Below are positions 8,943-17,509 of a stretch of 48,847 bases of DNA, piece by piece. The translations under genes and the position numbers were made by a program. Where the stretch lies: NCBI GenBank assembly GCA_019638635.1, contig JAHBTM010000013.1, positions 1 to 48,847 of the forward strand, given 5' to 3'. The notes under the pieces are model-generated. The model made no database searches and had not been told where the DNA came from. It saw nothing but the letters and a program-made list of their open reading frames with translations. Every line of letters starts with the position of its first letter. The first letter of the stretch is position 1. Source of the DNA: Ferruginibacter sp. (GTDB lineage Bacteria > Bacteroidota > Bacteroidia > Chitinophagales > Chitinophagaceae).

Positions 8943-10343
8943 ATGAGGCTGTTCATCTTTTTGATTTGCACTATTATGATGCACCAATTCACCCTGGTTG
9001 CACAAACTACACATGGTGCCAATGACCGTTTCCGCGGGGTTTGGGAATTTGGAAAAGCCGGCGAAACAGATAAAGTACATGCGGTGCTTCATGTGGCCGG
9101 AGTACAAAATCACATCCTGTATCCTGCAAAACTGACCATCCACGTCAACGAATATTCTTCTACCAGTTACCTGCTGCTCGCCAAAAAAAGTATTCGTCAG
9201 CTCGCCATTGGGAGCCAGCGCAATATCATTTCAGAAACACCCTTTGGCGCAGGAAATAAAATGCAACAGTTCAATGGCGTGTTCGATTTATCAGCCGATC
9301 GCTCGGGTGGCGGGTTTCTAACCATCAACCGGCTCAGATACGGACAGGTGAAACTTAAAAACCAAAAGAAGGAAAAAACCGATCCTAAACATATTTCTAC
9401 CGCAAACATACTGTTCAACTTTCTTGAAAATGATGCCCTTCGTTTTGCAAAAATCAGCGACTCGGCATGGGATGAACCCGAGGTGCTCGACATACTCCAC
9501 TCACCCTATTCAGGTTTTTATTATGGAAAGCGCGACACTTTTGGGGTGAAGAGTTTAACCGGTGTGACCAAATTTTCCGGCAAGCATTCCGGCATTGTAA
9601 GTGCTTCCATCAACGGACGTACTATTTTCGACCATGCGTATGCACGCGATAAAAGAGTGGTGAACGAAATTAAACTGGATACAGGCGCCAACCTTATCGC
9701 GCTCTTTGTAGAAGAATATGGAAAGAAACCTTCGCAAACTGTGCAAATGGATATCGACTTTTACACCCATCAAACAGCGTTGCATTTTGCCGATAAAAAA
9801 GATGAAAACGCTACGTTTATCTTGTTGCCGATTACCTATTTCGGCCCCATAGACACCGCCACACCAAAATTGAACAACCTCAAACTGATGATGGAACAAA
9901 TGGTTCAGAACAGAGAAACCATTTATTATTATCCTGATCCTGATGGCGAACAGTTAAGCGTAAACGAAGAAGTACAAAAAACACTGCTGCGTGAAGCCAC
10001 CGTTGTAGGCAACATGACCGCCACCTCACGGGAAGTGTTGCTAGGTTTGTGGGATGATGCTGTAGAAGACGGTGACAGCATTTCGCTCAACATCAACGGC
10101 ACATGGGTGGTACAAGGAATGCCGGTACTGAAAAGGCCTCAGTTTATTTCCGTAAAACTCAATGCGGGTGTCAACAAAATAATTTTCATTGCCGATAACC
10201 AGGGTTCTATCATCCCCAACACGTCTATGCTTGAAATCATTGATGAACGCCAACGCAAATCTTACAAAATCAACACCGACTTTCATCAGAATAACCTCAT
10301 CAACATCCTCTACGAATTACCTCCCCCTAAAAACAGCCCTTAA
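8943..10343 (+). CDS. Secreted protein of unknown function
   Basis: I do not recognise this 466-residue protein. It has a signal peptide (LFIFLICTIMMHQFTLVAQ) and no further membrane segment. The body has alternating beta-strand patterns, such as FRGVWEFGKAGETDKVHAVLH, and three stretches (around residues 215-245, 360-385 and 400-425) that look like repeated carbohydrate-binding-type beta-sandwich units with INGRTIFDH, LNINGTWVVQGM and GVNKIIFIADN. That last assignment is only visual. It begins 24 bases after the OstA-like gene on the same strand, so co-transcription with the envelope genes is likely. There is no type IX C-terminal sorting motif. Confidence 0.75.
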   Translation: MRLFIFLICTIMMHQFTLVAQTTHGANDRFRGVWEFGKAGETDKVHAVLHVAGVQNHILYPAKLTIHVNEYSSTSYLLLAKKSIRQLAIGSQRNIISETPFGAGNKMQQFNGVFDLSADRSGGGFLTINRLRYGQVKLKNQKKEKTDPKHISTANILFNFLENDALRFAKISDSAWDEPEVLDILHSPYSGFYYGKRDTFGVKSLTGVTKFSGKHSGIVSASINGRTIFDHAYARDKRVVNEIKLDTGANLIALFVEEYGKKPSQTVQMDIDFYTHQTALHFADKKDENATFILLPITYFGPIDTATPKLNNLKLMMEQMVQNRETIYYYPDPDGEQLSVNEEVQKTLLREATVVGNMTATSREVLLGLWDDAVEDGDSISLNINGTWVVQGMPVLKRPQFISVKLNAGVNKIIFIADNQGSIIPNTSMLEIIDERQRKSYKINTDFHQNNLINILYELPPPKNSP

Positions 10344-10366
10344 AAATAAGGCCGTACCTTAGGTGT

Positions 10367-11839
10367 ATGAAAATTTTCAACCGCGAGCAAATCCGCGCAT
10401 GGGATGCATTCACACTCCAGGAGAATCAAATCAGTGAAACCGAATTAATGAATCAGGCTGCTCAGGCCTGCGTGGATTGGTTAAATCCTTTATTGCCCCA
10501 CTATCCCAGCGTAATGATTTTTTGTGGCAAGGGAAACAACGGAGGCGACGGACTTGCCATAGCCCGGATGCTTTATCAATTAGGCGTTACCGTTAGTGTG
10601 TACCGGATGAATGGAAATTACAGTCATGCAAATACATATCAGGAAGGTGAACTGCCCAAAGACATCCCACTATACCCACTCTCATCAGAAACTCATTTTC
10701 CAGTAATACCGAAAGATACCTTGGTTATAGATGCCCTGCTCGGTACCGGATTGAATCAGGCGGTGGAAGGCATCACCCTTCAACTCATTCAACACATCAA
10801 CGCGTTCCATGCAACTGTCGTTTCCATTGATATTGCAAGTGGTGTATGTATGGATGTGTTTATCGAATCTCCGGCTATTCAGGCTACACATACCCTCAGT
10901 TTTGAACAATATAAACTGGCTTTTTTCAGGCCGGAATACGCCATGTATAATGGCTCTGTTCATGTGTTGCCCATAGGACTAAGCGGTACGTATGCACAAC
11001 AAACGGATTCTACTTTTGAATGTATGGAGATGGGTGAAATTAAAAAGTGGATAAAACCCAGACAGGCATTTTCACACAAGGGCACTTACGGACACACCGC
11101 ATTGATTGCCGGGAGTTATGGAATGATGGGAGCAGCTGTACTGTCAGCCCGCGGATGCCTGTCGTCGGGTGTAGGCAAACTCACCTGTTATGTACCTTCC
11201 TGCGGTTACGAAATCATGCAGTCTACAGTACCGGAAGCATTGTGTGTGGTATCCGGTAAAGAGATGATTACAGAAATCGGAGATACGGCACACATTTCTG
11301 CCATTGGAGCCGGACCGGGCATTGGCACCACACCACAACATGTCAATCTGCTGAGGGAATTGTTTATGAAACGGTTGCCTATGGTGTTGGATGCAGATGC
11401 GCTGAATGTGATGGCCTCTTACAGTAACCTGTTTCAAATGATCCCGGATCAAACCATTATCACACCCCACCCGGGAGAATTCCGCCGGTTGTTTGGAATG
11501 GGAGACGCTTTTGCCATTGCCATGGAACGCGCTGCGCAACACCGGATGGTGGTGGTGCTGAAAGGAAAATTCACATTAGTGGCCACCCCCGAAGGCAAAG
11601 GGTATTTTATACCAACCGGAAACCCGGGTATGGCCAAAGGTGGCATGGGGGATGTACTCACCGGTATCATTTCCGGATTGCTGGCACAAGGCTACAACAG
11701 TACCCAAAGCAGTATTATCGGGGCTTATATACATGGCCTTGCGGGAGACCTGGCGGCAGAACAATATGCTCAACCTTCCATGCAGGCCAGTGATGTAGTG
11801 AAATGTATGTCTGATGCCTGGAAACAATTTCTTACCTGA
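10367..11839 (+). CDS. nnr: Bifunctional NAD(P)H-hydrate repair enzyme (epimerase + ADP-dependent dehydratase)
   Basis: It repairs NADH and NADPH damaged by hydration. The N-terminal YjeF_N half epimerises the S and R hydrates, and the C-terminal YjeF_C kinase-like half dehydrates the S form with ADP. The 490 residues carry FCGKGNNGGDG (52-62) and DALLGTGL in the epimerase part. The second half has TYGHTALIAGSYGMMGAA, DADALNVM, TPHPGEFRRL and, near 420-445, NPGMAKGGMGDVLTGII, the nucleotide-binding glycine loop with the catalytic Asp. TACCTTAG at 10355-10362 is one mismatch from the -7 consensus, four bases before the ATG. Its 3' end overlaps the convergent rhomboid gene by eight bases. Confidence 0.95.
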   Translation: MKIFNREQIRAWDAFTLQENQISETELMNQAAQACVDWLNPLLPHYPSVMIFCGKGNNGGDGLAIARMLYQLGVTVSVYRMNGNYSHANTYQEGELPKDIPLYPLSSETHFPVIPKDTLVIDALLGTGLNQAVEGITLQLIQHINAFHATVVSIDIASGVCMDVFIESPAIQATHTLSFEQYKLAFFRPEYAMYNGSVHVLPIGLSGTYAQQTDSTFECMEMGEIKKWIKPRQAFSHKGTYGHTALIAGSYGMMGAAVLSARGCLSSGVGKLTCYVPSCGYEIMQSTVPEALCVVSGKEMITEIGDTAHISAIGAGPGIGTTPQHVNLLRELFMKRLPMVLDADALNVMASYSNLFQMIPDQTIITPHPGEFRRLFGMGDAFAIAMERAAQHRMVVVLKGKFTLVATPEGKGYFIPTGNPGMAKGGMGDVLTGIISGLLAQGYNSTQSSIIGAYIHGLAGDLAAEQYAQPSMQASDVVKCMSDAWKQFLT

Positions 11840-12527
11840 CCACCCCGGCATCTCTTCGTACCGGGAACCATTTTACAATCAGCATGCCTACAATAAATCC
11901 ACCAATGTGTGCCGCGTAGGCAACCCCTCCTGCATCTGACATCAGGTTGGTGTATCCGCTGATCAACTGCATCAAAATCCAAATACCCAGGGCCAAATAA
12001 GCGCGCACGTACACAATCCCCCCAAAAAATAAAATCCGGATGCGGTTGTTGGGAAACAGTAAAACATATCCGCCCATGATGCCGGCAATGGCACCGGAAG
12101 CCCCCAGGCTGGGAATCATATCCTGGCGTTCCATCACCTGCGTGTACAAGATATGTGCCCCCGAGGCCATCAATCCACATAAAACATAAAATATCAAAAA
12201 GGAACGATGCCCCATGCGGTTTTCAAGGTTATCCCCGTATATCCATAAAAACAACATATTCCCCGCAAGGTGCATCCAGCTTCCATGTAGAAAAAATGAG
12301 GTCAACAAGGTAAAATACACCGGAGTAGGAGAAATACCCAACCCATCGTACGTTACATCCTGCCCGTGTAAAATTTCATACGGCACCATAGCATACCCGA
12401 GGGTAAAGTTTTCGTTTTGCCCCATGCCCTGAAAAACAATGAAGACAATCAGGTTCAGCGCCAGTAAAATGTAATTTACCCACGGCCTGAGTGTTTGGCC
12501 GGTATCATCATCTCCAATGGGTATCAT
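11832..12527 (-). CDS. Rhomboid-family intramembrane serine protease
   Basis: It cleaves membrane proteins within the bilayer. The 231-residue protein has six predicted membrane segments, the HxxxN motif in TM2 (HLAGN, His86-Asn90), the catalytic GxSG serine in GASG (Ser144) and the catalytic histidine in the last segment (AHIGG, His207), so the Ser-His dyad is intact. Substrates are unknown. The gene converges on nnr with an eight-base overlap and no room for a terminator. Confidence 0.93.
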   Translation of the reverse strand: MIPIGDDDTGQTLRPWVNYILLALNLIVFIVFQGMGQNENFTLGYAMVPYEILHGQDVTYDGLGISPTPVYFTLLTSFFLHGSWMHLAGNMLFLWIYGDNLENRMGHRSFLIFYVLCGLMASGAHILYTQVMERQDMIPSLGASGAIAGIMGGYVLLFPNNRIRILFFGGIVYVRAYLALGIWILMQLISGYTNLMSDAGGVAYAAHIGGFIVGMLIVKWFPVRRDAGVVR

Positions 12528-12644
12528 GTAAATTGAAGTTTATGGTGTTTGAAGGTTCCGTTTATAAAAACCAACAAATTAGTAATAAATTGAAAAACAC
12601 TATAATAAATCGAATCAACCCTGCCAATTTGAATTGTTTTATCC

Positions 12645-12652
12645 TATTTTTG
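12645..12652 (+). promoter_or_regulatory. -7 promoter box for hppA
   Basis: TATTTTTG is an exact TAnnTTTG match, 25 bases before the hppA ATG at 12678. TTG triplets lie upstream, but at spacings that do not clearly fit a -33 element. Confidence 0.55.
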
Positions 12653-12677
12653 CCGACCAAAATTTAGCACATCTATT

Positions 12678-14978
12678 ATGGAAAATTTGATTTATGTAGT
12701 TCCGGCTATGGGTATAGTAGGCTTACTGTACACCCTGGTCAAGTTTATGTGGGTATCCAAACAAGATGCCGGAACCGACAGAATGAAAGAAATCAGCAAC
12801 TACATTGCTGAAGGAGCCATGGCCTTTTTGAAAGCAGAATACAAAGTGCTATTCTATTTTGTGGTGGTAGCTGCATTGTTATTGGGCGTGATGGGAGCAA
12901 GCCATGAAAACAGCCACTGGTCTATTGCCATTGCATTTGTTATCGGTGCCATTTTCAGTGCGTTTGCCGGATTCATCGGTATGAAAGTGGCTACCAAAGC
13001 CAATGTACGTACTGCACAGGCCGCCCGCACATCTTTAAGCAAAGCCCTCAAGGTTTCCTTTACGGGTGGAAGCGTTATGGGTATGGGTGTTGCCGGATTG
13101 GCTGTTTTGGGCCTCGGCGCATTGTTCATCATCCTGAAACAAATTTTTGCACCGGGCGCTGCGGTTGATAGCGTTGAAATGGAGCGCACCATTGAAATCC
13201 TCACCGGTTTTTCTTTGGGTGCAGAATCTATAGCCTTGTTTGCCCGTGTAGGGGGTGGTATTTATACAAAAGCGGCCGATGTGGGTGCCGATCTGGTAGG
13301 AAAGGTAGAAGCCGGTATTCCGGAAGATGACCCAAGGAACCCGGCCACCATCGCCGATAACGTAGGTGATAACGTGGGTGACGTAGCCGGTATGGGTGCC
13401 GACCTGTTCGGAAGTTATGTGGCTACCGTTTTGGCTACTATGGTATTGGGCCGTGAAACGATTGCAGTAGATGCCTTCGGCGGATTAAGCCCTATCCTCC
13501 TCCCCATGCTGATAGCCTCTATCGGTATCCTGTTCTCTATTATGGGTACCTGGATGGTAAAAATCAGTGACAGCGCCGGACTGAGTACTGCCAAAGTACA
13601 AAGCGCACTGAATATGGGAAACTGGGGTTCAATTATTTTAACGGCTATTGCATGCTATTTCCTGATCGATTGGTTGTTACCGGCCAACATGGAACTCCGC
13701 GGTTTTGAATTCACCAAAATGGGCGTTTTCGGAGCCGTTATTGTAGGATTGGCAGTAGGTGCTTTAATGAGCATCATCACCGAATACTTCACGGCTATGG
13801 GTAAACGCCCCGTGAACAGTATCATCCGCCAGAGCGGTACAGGACATGCCACCAATATCATTGCCGGATTGGCCGTAGGAATGGAAAGTACCTTGTTGCC
13901 TATTCTTGTACTGGCAGCCGGTATCTACGGATCGTATGAATGCGCCGGACTGTATGGAGTGGGTATTGCTGCAGCCGGAATGATGGCCACCACGGCCATG
14001 CAACTGGCGATTGATGCCTTCGGTCCTATAGCAGATAACGCAGGAGGTATCGCTGAAATGAGTGAACTCCCGGCCGATGTGCGTGAGAAAACCGACATCC
14101 TCGATGCAGTGGGTAACACTACAGCGGCTACCGGTAAAGGATTTGCGATTGCGTCTGCCGCACTCACGGCCCTCGCACTGTTCGCAGCTTTTGTGGGTAT
14201 TTCAAAAATTGATGGGATTGATATTTATAAGGCAGATGTGCTGGCTGGATTATTCGTGGGCGGTATGATTCCGTTCATCTTCTCCGCCCTGGCCATAAAG
14301 GCAGTAGGTGAAGCGGCCATGTCGATGGTGGAAGAAGTGCGTCGTCAGTTCCGTACCATTCCGGGTATCATGGAAGGTACCGGTAAACCTGAATACGATA
14401 AATGTGTGGCTATTTCTACCGAAGCATCTATCAAAAAAATGATGTTGCCGGGAAGTATTGCTATCCTCGCTCCTATTGCCATCGGATTTATTTTCGGACC
14501 GGAAGTGTTGGGTGGTTTCCTGGCAGGCGCTACTGTAAGTGGTGTATTGATGGGGATGTTCCAAAACAACGCAGGAGGTGCTTGGGATAATGCCAAGAAA
14601 TCATTTGAAAAAGGGGTGGAAATTAACGGAGAGATGTATTACAAAAAATCGGAACCACACAAGGCTTCGGTAACCGGTGACACCGTGGGTGATCCATTTA
14701 AAGACACTTCCGGCCCATCTATGAACATCCTGATTAAATTGATGAGCATTGTATCTCTCGTAATTGCACCAACCATTTCGGGTATTCATACAGATACAGC
14801 GAAGGCAGCTACTCCGGTACCTGTTGAACAAACTATATCAGTGGCGCTCCCTTCACCTGCTGTTGATGTGGCCGATATGGAAACTCCGGCCAACCCACAG
14901 CCCGCCGCACCCGTTGAGACAACCACGGTGCCCATTATAGAAGCGCCTGTAGATGCGCATGCAGGACACACGCACTAA
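12678..14978 (+). CDS. hppA: Membrane-bound pyrophosphatase, K+-dependent ion pump
   Basis: It couples PPi hydrolysis to pumping of H+ or Na+ across the inner membrane. The 766-residue protein has about 16 membrane segments. The substrate-site signature [11 protein letters not shown] is at 201-211, followed by the conserved [20 protein letters not shown] stretch (217-236). In [10 protein letters not shown] (479-488) the position after GNTT is Ala483; Ala marks the K+-dependent class and Lys the K+-independent class. The pumped ion cannot be settled by eye. A 64-residue Pro/Ala/Thr-rich tail ending in DAHAGHTH follows the last membrane segment and is unusual for the family. A terminator follows. 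Confidence 0.95.
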   Translation: MENLIYVVPAMGIVGLLYTLVKFMWVSKQDAGTDRMKEISNYIAEGAMAFLKAEYKVLFYFVVVAALLLGVMGASHENSHWSIAIAFVIGAIFSAFAGFIGMKVATKANVRTAQAARTSLSKALKVSFTGGSVMGMGVAGLAVLGLGALFIILKQIFAPGAAVDSVEMERTIEILTGFSLGAESIALFARVGGGIYTKAADVGADLVGKVEAGIPEDDPRNPATIADNVGDNVGDVAGMGADLFGSYVATVLATMVLGRETIAVDAFGGLSPILLPMLIASIGILFSIMGTWMVKISDSAGLSTAKVQSALNMGNWGSIILTAIACYFLIDWLLPANMELRGFEFTKMGVFGAVIVGLAVGALMSIITEYFTAMGKRPVNSIIRQSGTGHATNIIAGLAVGMESTLLPILVLAAGIYGSYECAGLYGVGIAAAGMMATTAMQLAIDAFGPIADNAGGIAEMSELPADVREKTDILDAVGNTTAATGKGFAIASAALTALALFAAFVGISKIDGIDIYKADVLAGLFVGGMIPFIFSALAIKAVGEAAMSMVEEVRRQFRTIPGIMEGTGKPEYDKCVAISTEASIKKMMLPGSIAILAPIAIGFIFGPEVLGGFLAGATVSGVLMGMFQNNAGGAWDNAKKSFEKGVEINGEMYYKKSEPHKASVTGDTVGDPFKDTSGPSMNILIKLMSIVSLVIAPTISGIHTDTAKAATPVPVEQTISVALPSPAVDVADMETPANPQPAAPVETTTVPIIEAPVDAHAGHTH

Positions 14979-15000
14979 TCTGAATCAATATACACATCAA

Positions 15001-15028
15001 AAGCTACTCATCCGGGTAGCTTTTTTTA
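15001..15028 (+). terminator. Rho-independent terminator after hppA
   Basis: Arms AAGCTAC and GTAGCTT enclose a short loop and are followed by a T run, starting 22 bases after the hppA stop. This is a classical intrinsic terminator. Confidence 0.8.
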
Positions 15029-15145
15029 TGAGATACATGTACTGGTGTTGGAAACTAAATTCAGGCAGTTCTTAAAGAAACGTTAAACATAACCCTGCCA
15101 ATTGAAATGGTTGGAACCCGAAACCCTTTTTTAAATACCTTGCTG

Positions 15146-15161
15146 TACGAAATAAGTCGTA
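15146..15161. promoter_or_regulatory. Candidate BlaI-family operator (palindrome TACGA-N6-TCGTA)
   Basis: TACGAAATAAGTCGTA has perfect five-base arms around six bases and ends two bases before the ATG at 15164. A weak -7-like sequence, TACCTTGC, lies at 15136-15143. The palindrome therefore covers the expected transcription start, a typical place for autorepression by a dimeric BlaI/MecI regulator. A shorter palindrome, TACATGTA, sits at 15034-15041. Binding is inferred from position and symmetry only. Confidence 0.5.
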
Positions 15162-15163
15162 TT

Positions 15164-15553
15164 ATGATGAATAGCAACAAACCGGTCAGGCCTACAGAGG
15201 GCGAATTAGAAATTCTGGGGGTGCTTTGGAACAAAGGTGCCGCCACCGTGCGGGATGTACATGAGGAAATCAATAAAACACGAGAATCCGGCTATACCAC
15301 TACGTTGAAGTTGATGCAAATCATGTACGACAAAGGCCTCGTTCACAGGGATGCCTCAGCCAAAACCCATGTGTATAAGGCGGCGGTTACCCAATCGGCC
15401 ACTCAGGAGATGTTCCTGCACAAGATGATCAACAACCTGTATGCCGGTTCATCGGCACAATTGGTGATGCATGCCCTGGGGAACAATGAAGCCTCGGAGG
15501 AAGAACTGGAACAGATTCGTCAATTTATCCAACAACTCAAAGAAAAAAAGTAA
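15164..15553 (+). CDS. blaI: BlaI/MecI/CopY-family winged-helix repressor
   Basis: A dimeric DNA-binding repressor that is usually inactivated by proteolysis on signal from a partner membrane metalloprotease. From ATG 15164 it has 129 residues. The winged-helix domain contains LEILGVLWNKGAATVRDVH and YTTTLKLMQIMYDKGLVHRD, and the C-terminal helices (QEMFLHKMINNLY) form the dimer and cleavage region. An upstream ATG at 15107 would add 19 residues lying across the palindrome, and is rejected. The M56 protease gene starts one base after its stop, so they form one transcript. The regulated process is not shown by the neighbours; no beta-lactamase is nearby. Confidence 0.9.
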   Translation: MMNSNKPVRPTEGELEILGVLWNKGAATVRDVHEEINKTRESGYTTTLKLMQIMYDKGLVHRDASAKTHVYKAAVTQSATQEMFLHKMINNLYAGSSAQLVMHALGNNEASEEELEQIRQFIQQLKEKK

Positions 15554-15554
15554 A

Positions 15555-16922
15555 ATGCTGACCATAGCTACTGCTTTATGTTTAACGTTGTTGCATAGTA
15601 TATGGCAATCGGCATTGTTGTGGGGTGCCTGGAAAATTTCGGGTATGCTTTTCCGTTATCGTAGCCCCCTGGCCTCCCGCAATGTGTTGTACGGACTCAC
15701 TTCCATGCAATGGGTATTATCGGTTGTAACCGCCCTGGTGCTGGTGTATCAACCCCGATGGTCTCCTGAAATGGTGCTTCCCTGGAAGGCGTTGTCGGTT
15801 CCGTTTGATATCTATCTGTTATGGATATACGCAATTGTAGTATTATGGAAGTGTGGCAGCCTGATTTATGATTACACCAGCCTGCACCGTGATACACGTC
15901 ATTTTTTAAAGGCACCTGTGCACCTGAAGTTGTATACTATGGAAAGAGCCCTGGAAATGGGTATTCGCCGTAAGGTACGTGTACATGTAGTTCAAAATAT
16001 ACAATCGCCTTTAACATACGGTTTCTTTAAACCGGTTATCTTATTGCCTTTGGCTATGGTGAATGGCATGTCGGTTCGGGAAACAGAAATGATATTGCTG
16101 CACGAATTGTCGCACATCCGTTATAAAGATTATATCCTCAACATGTACTTGCTGGTTTTACAGCAGTTATATTTCTTTAATCCGTTTTTCAGCATCATGG
16201 CCAAAAAAATTAAACTGGAACGTGAGTTGAATTGCGACCAGCGTGTGTTGCAGTATCGTTTTCCGGCGGAGGAATATGCTGAAACGCTGCTCAAAACAGC
16301 ATTGCTGCGCAAACAGTATACATTGCAACTGGCGGCCGTTTCAGAGAAAAACGAACTATTCAAACGCATTCAATATTTTACCACGCCACGCACAACACCA
16401 AAAAACAACGGGTTCCTGATCTGTACTTCTACCCTGGTGCTTTGCTGCACCGCGTTGCTGCTGGCGGTGGTTAACCTGAAAGAATCTATTCCAACCTCCA
16501 TACCCGTGGTTGCACAGAAAGTAATTCAGGATAATGGATTGTTATACCTCACAGGAAGCCCTGCATTGCATGAGAAAGCTACCCGTGATATTCGTACAAG
16601 CATCCCCGTGAGTACACCGGAAAAAGAACGTAAGGCAAGTGTTACACCGTTGCCCGCTCCGGTTCAGGAATTCACGGCTTCGGTTTCTCCGGAAGTTTTT
16701 CCGGATGCTGCCCCTATACAATATTTCCCGGTTAACCTGCAGCACCTTCCACAAAAGCAGGTAACAATTACTGAAGTGGATGCGGCTACCGGTAAGTCTA
16801 CCGTACAGTCTATCCGACTCGTATTTATCCAGGATGAATGGGTGATGGTTCCTGAATGGCAGATGGAATCGTTCCCGGCCTCCGACTCTGCACATATTAT
16901 CCTGCCGGTTCCCGAGCAATAA
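15555..16922 (+). CDS. M56-family membrane metalloprotease (BlaR1/MecR1-like)
   Basis: It is the likely signal-activated partner of the upstream repressor, cleaving it or triggering its loss. The 455-residue protein has N-terminal membrane segments (about 6-34, 48-65, 84-105), then a cytoplasmic zinc-protease domain with HELSH at 183-187 and a downstream acidic ligand region (ELNCDQRV). A further membrane segment lies near residues 280-300. The extracellular remainder (about 150 residues, Pro/Thr-rich) is not a penicillin-binding sensor domain, so beta-lactam sensing is not supported. The start at 15555 follows the blaI stop by one base. Confidence 0.9.
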   Translation: MLTIATALCLTLLHSIWQSALLWGAWKISGMLFRYRSPLASRNVLYGLTSMQWVLSVVTALVLVYQPRWSPEMVLPWKALSVPFDIYLLWIYAIVVLWKCGSLIYDYTSLHRDTRHFLKAPVHLKLYTMERALEMGIRRKVRVHVVQNIQSPLTYGFFKPVILLPLAMVNGMSVRETEMILLHELSHIRYKDYILNMYLLVLQQLYFFNPFFSIMAKKIKLERELNCDQRVLQYRFPAEEYAETLLKTALLRKQYTLQLAAVSEKNELFKRIQYFTTPRTTPKNNGFLICTSTLVLCCTALLLAVVNLKESIPTSIPVVAQKVIQDNGLLYLTGSPALHEKATRDIRTSIPVSTPEKERKASVTPLPAPVQEFTASVSPEVFPDAAPIQYFPVNLQHLPQKQVTITEVDAATGKSTVQSIRLVFIQDEWVMVPEWQMESFPASDSAHIILPVPEQ

Positions 16923-17509
16923 AAAAAGCCGTATAGAAATACGGCCATTTGTTAAGAACCTTCCGGTTCTGTAACCCCCAAAGAAAACATCTTTATTATA
17001 CTGAAACCTTAATAATCATTTTGTTGTTGTTGTTGTATACACTTCTGAATGTACTTGCTGTATTCCCGGTTGAACACACTGATTTCAATTGCACTTGGGC
17101 AACATTGTGGCGTCAACGTTCACAGGGGAATTTCCCTTTTAATAGCGCTGAAAAGGATTTTTTGTCCTAACAGGCTCAGGTTGCAGCAACGGTCTTTGAG
17201 TGGGGAACAATGTGTTCAGGAGACACGATACGGTACGGATCAGGGTGTAGATTTTTTTCATTTCTCGTTGGTTTAGCTACCGGTTTTCACCGGGTTTCGG
17301 TAGAAACCATGCATCGATGTAGTCATCCGTGGTTTCGAAAACAAACATAGAAAGTGATTTCGGAAAATGCAAGTTTTTGCGATGGTAATTTTACGGTCGA
17401 TTGCGCATTTTTCGCGCAAACGATTGAAAACACTGCATTTATGAAGAAAAAAAATATTCCGGAAAAGGCTGTTATTCAGCAAGAAAGTTTGGATTCGGGT
17501 AAAACGGGG
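16923..17509. other. 587-base intergenic region with hairpin and possible gene relic
   Basis: Besides the hairpin at 16928-16945, no confident gene is seen. On the minus strand an ATG at 17261 opens a 40-codon frame starting MKKIYTLIRTVSC. A second short frame, shifted by one, ends at 17009 with EISVFNREYSKYIQKC and a CAA repeat encoding four glutamines. Together they could be a frameshifted small protein, but each part is too short to judge. No tRNA, tmRNA or RNase P signature was recognised. Confidence 0.35.
16928..16945. terminator. Hairpin after the M56 protease gene
   Basis: GCCGTAT-AGAA-ATACGGC is a perfect seven-base stem with a four-base loop, five bases after the stop codon. The T tract on the plus side is poor (CATTTGTT), while seven A residues precede it, so it would be a stronger terminator for minus-strand transcripts. 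It probably acts in both directions. Confidence 0.6.

Noticed and set aside
15471-15554. 28-residue N-terminal extension of the M56 protease inside blaI
   Set aside because: It is an out-of-frame reading of the blaI 3' end. The ATG at 15555 starts directly at the first membrane helix.
15555-16922. Annotation as a beta-lactam resistance sensor
   Set aside because: There is no penicillin-binding domain and no beta-lactamase nearby, so only the protease family can be claimed.
16949-17276. Leucine-rich plus-strand frames after the M56 gene
   Set aside because: The hydrophobic run comes from a TTG/TTA simple repeat, with no upstream signals and no domain.
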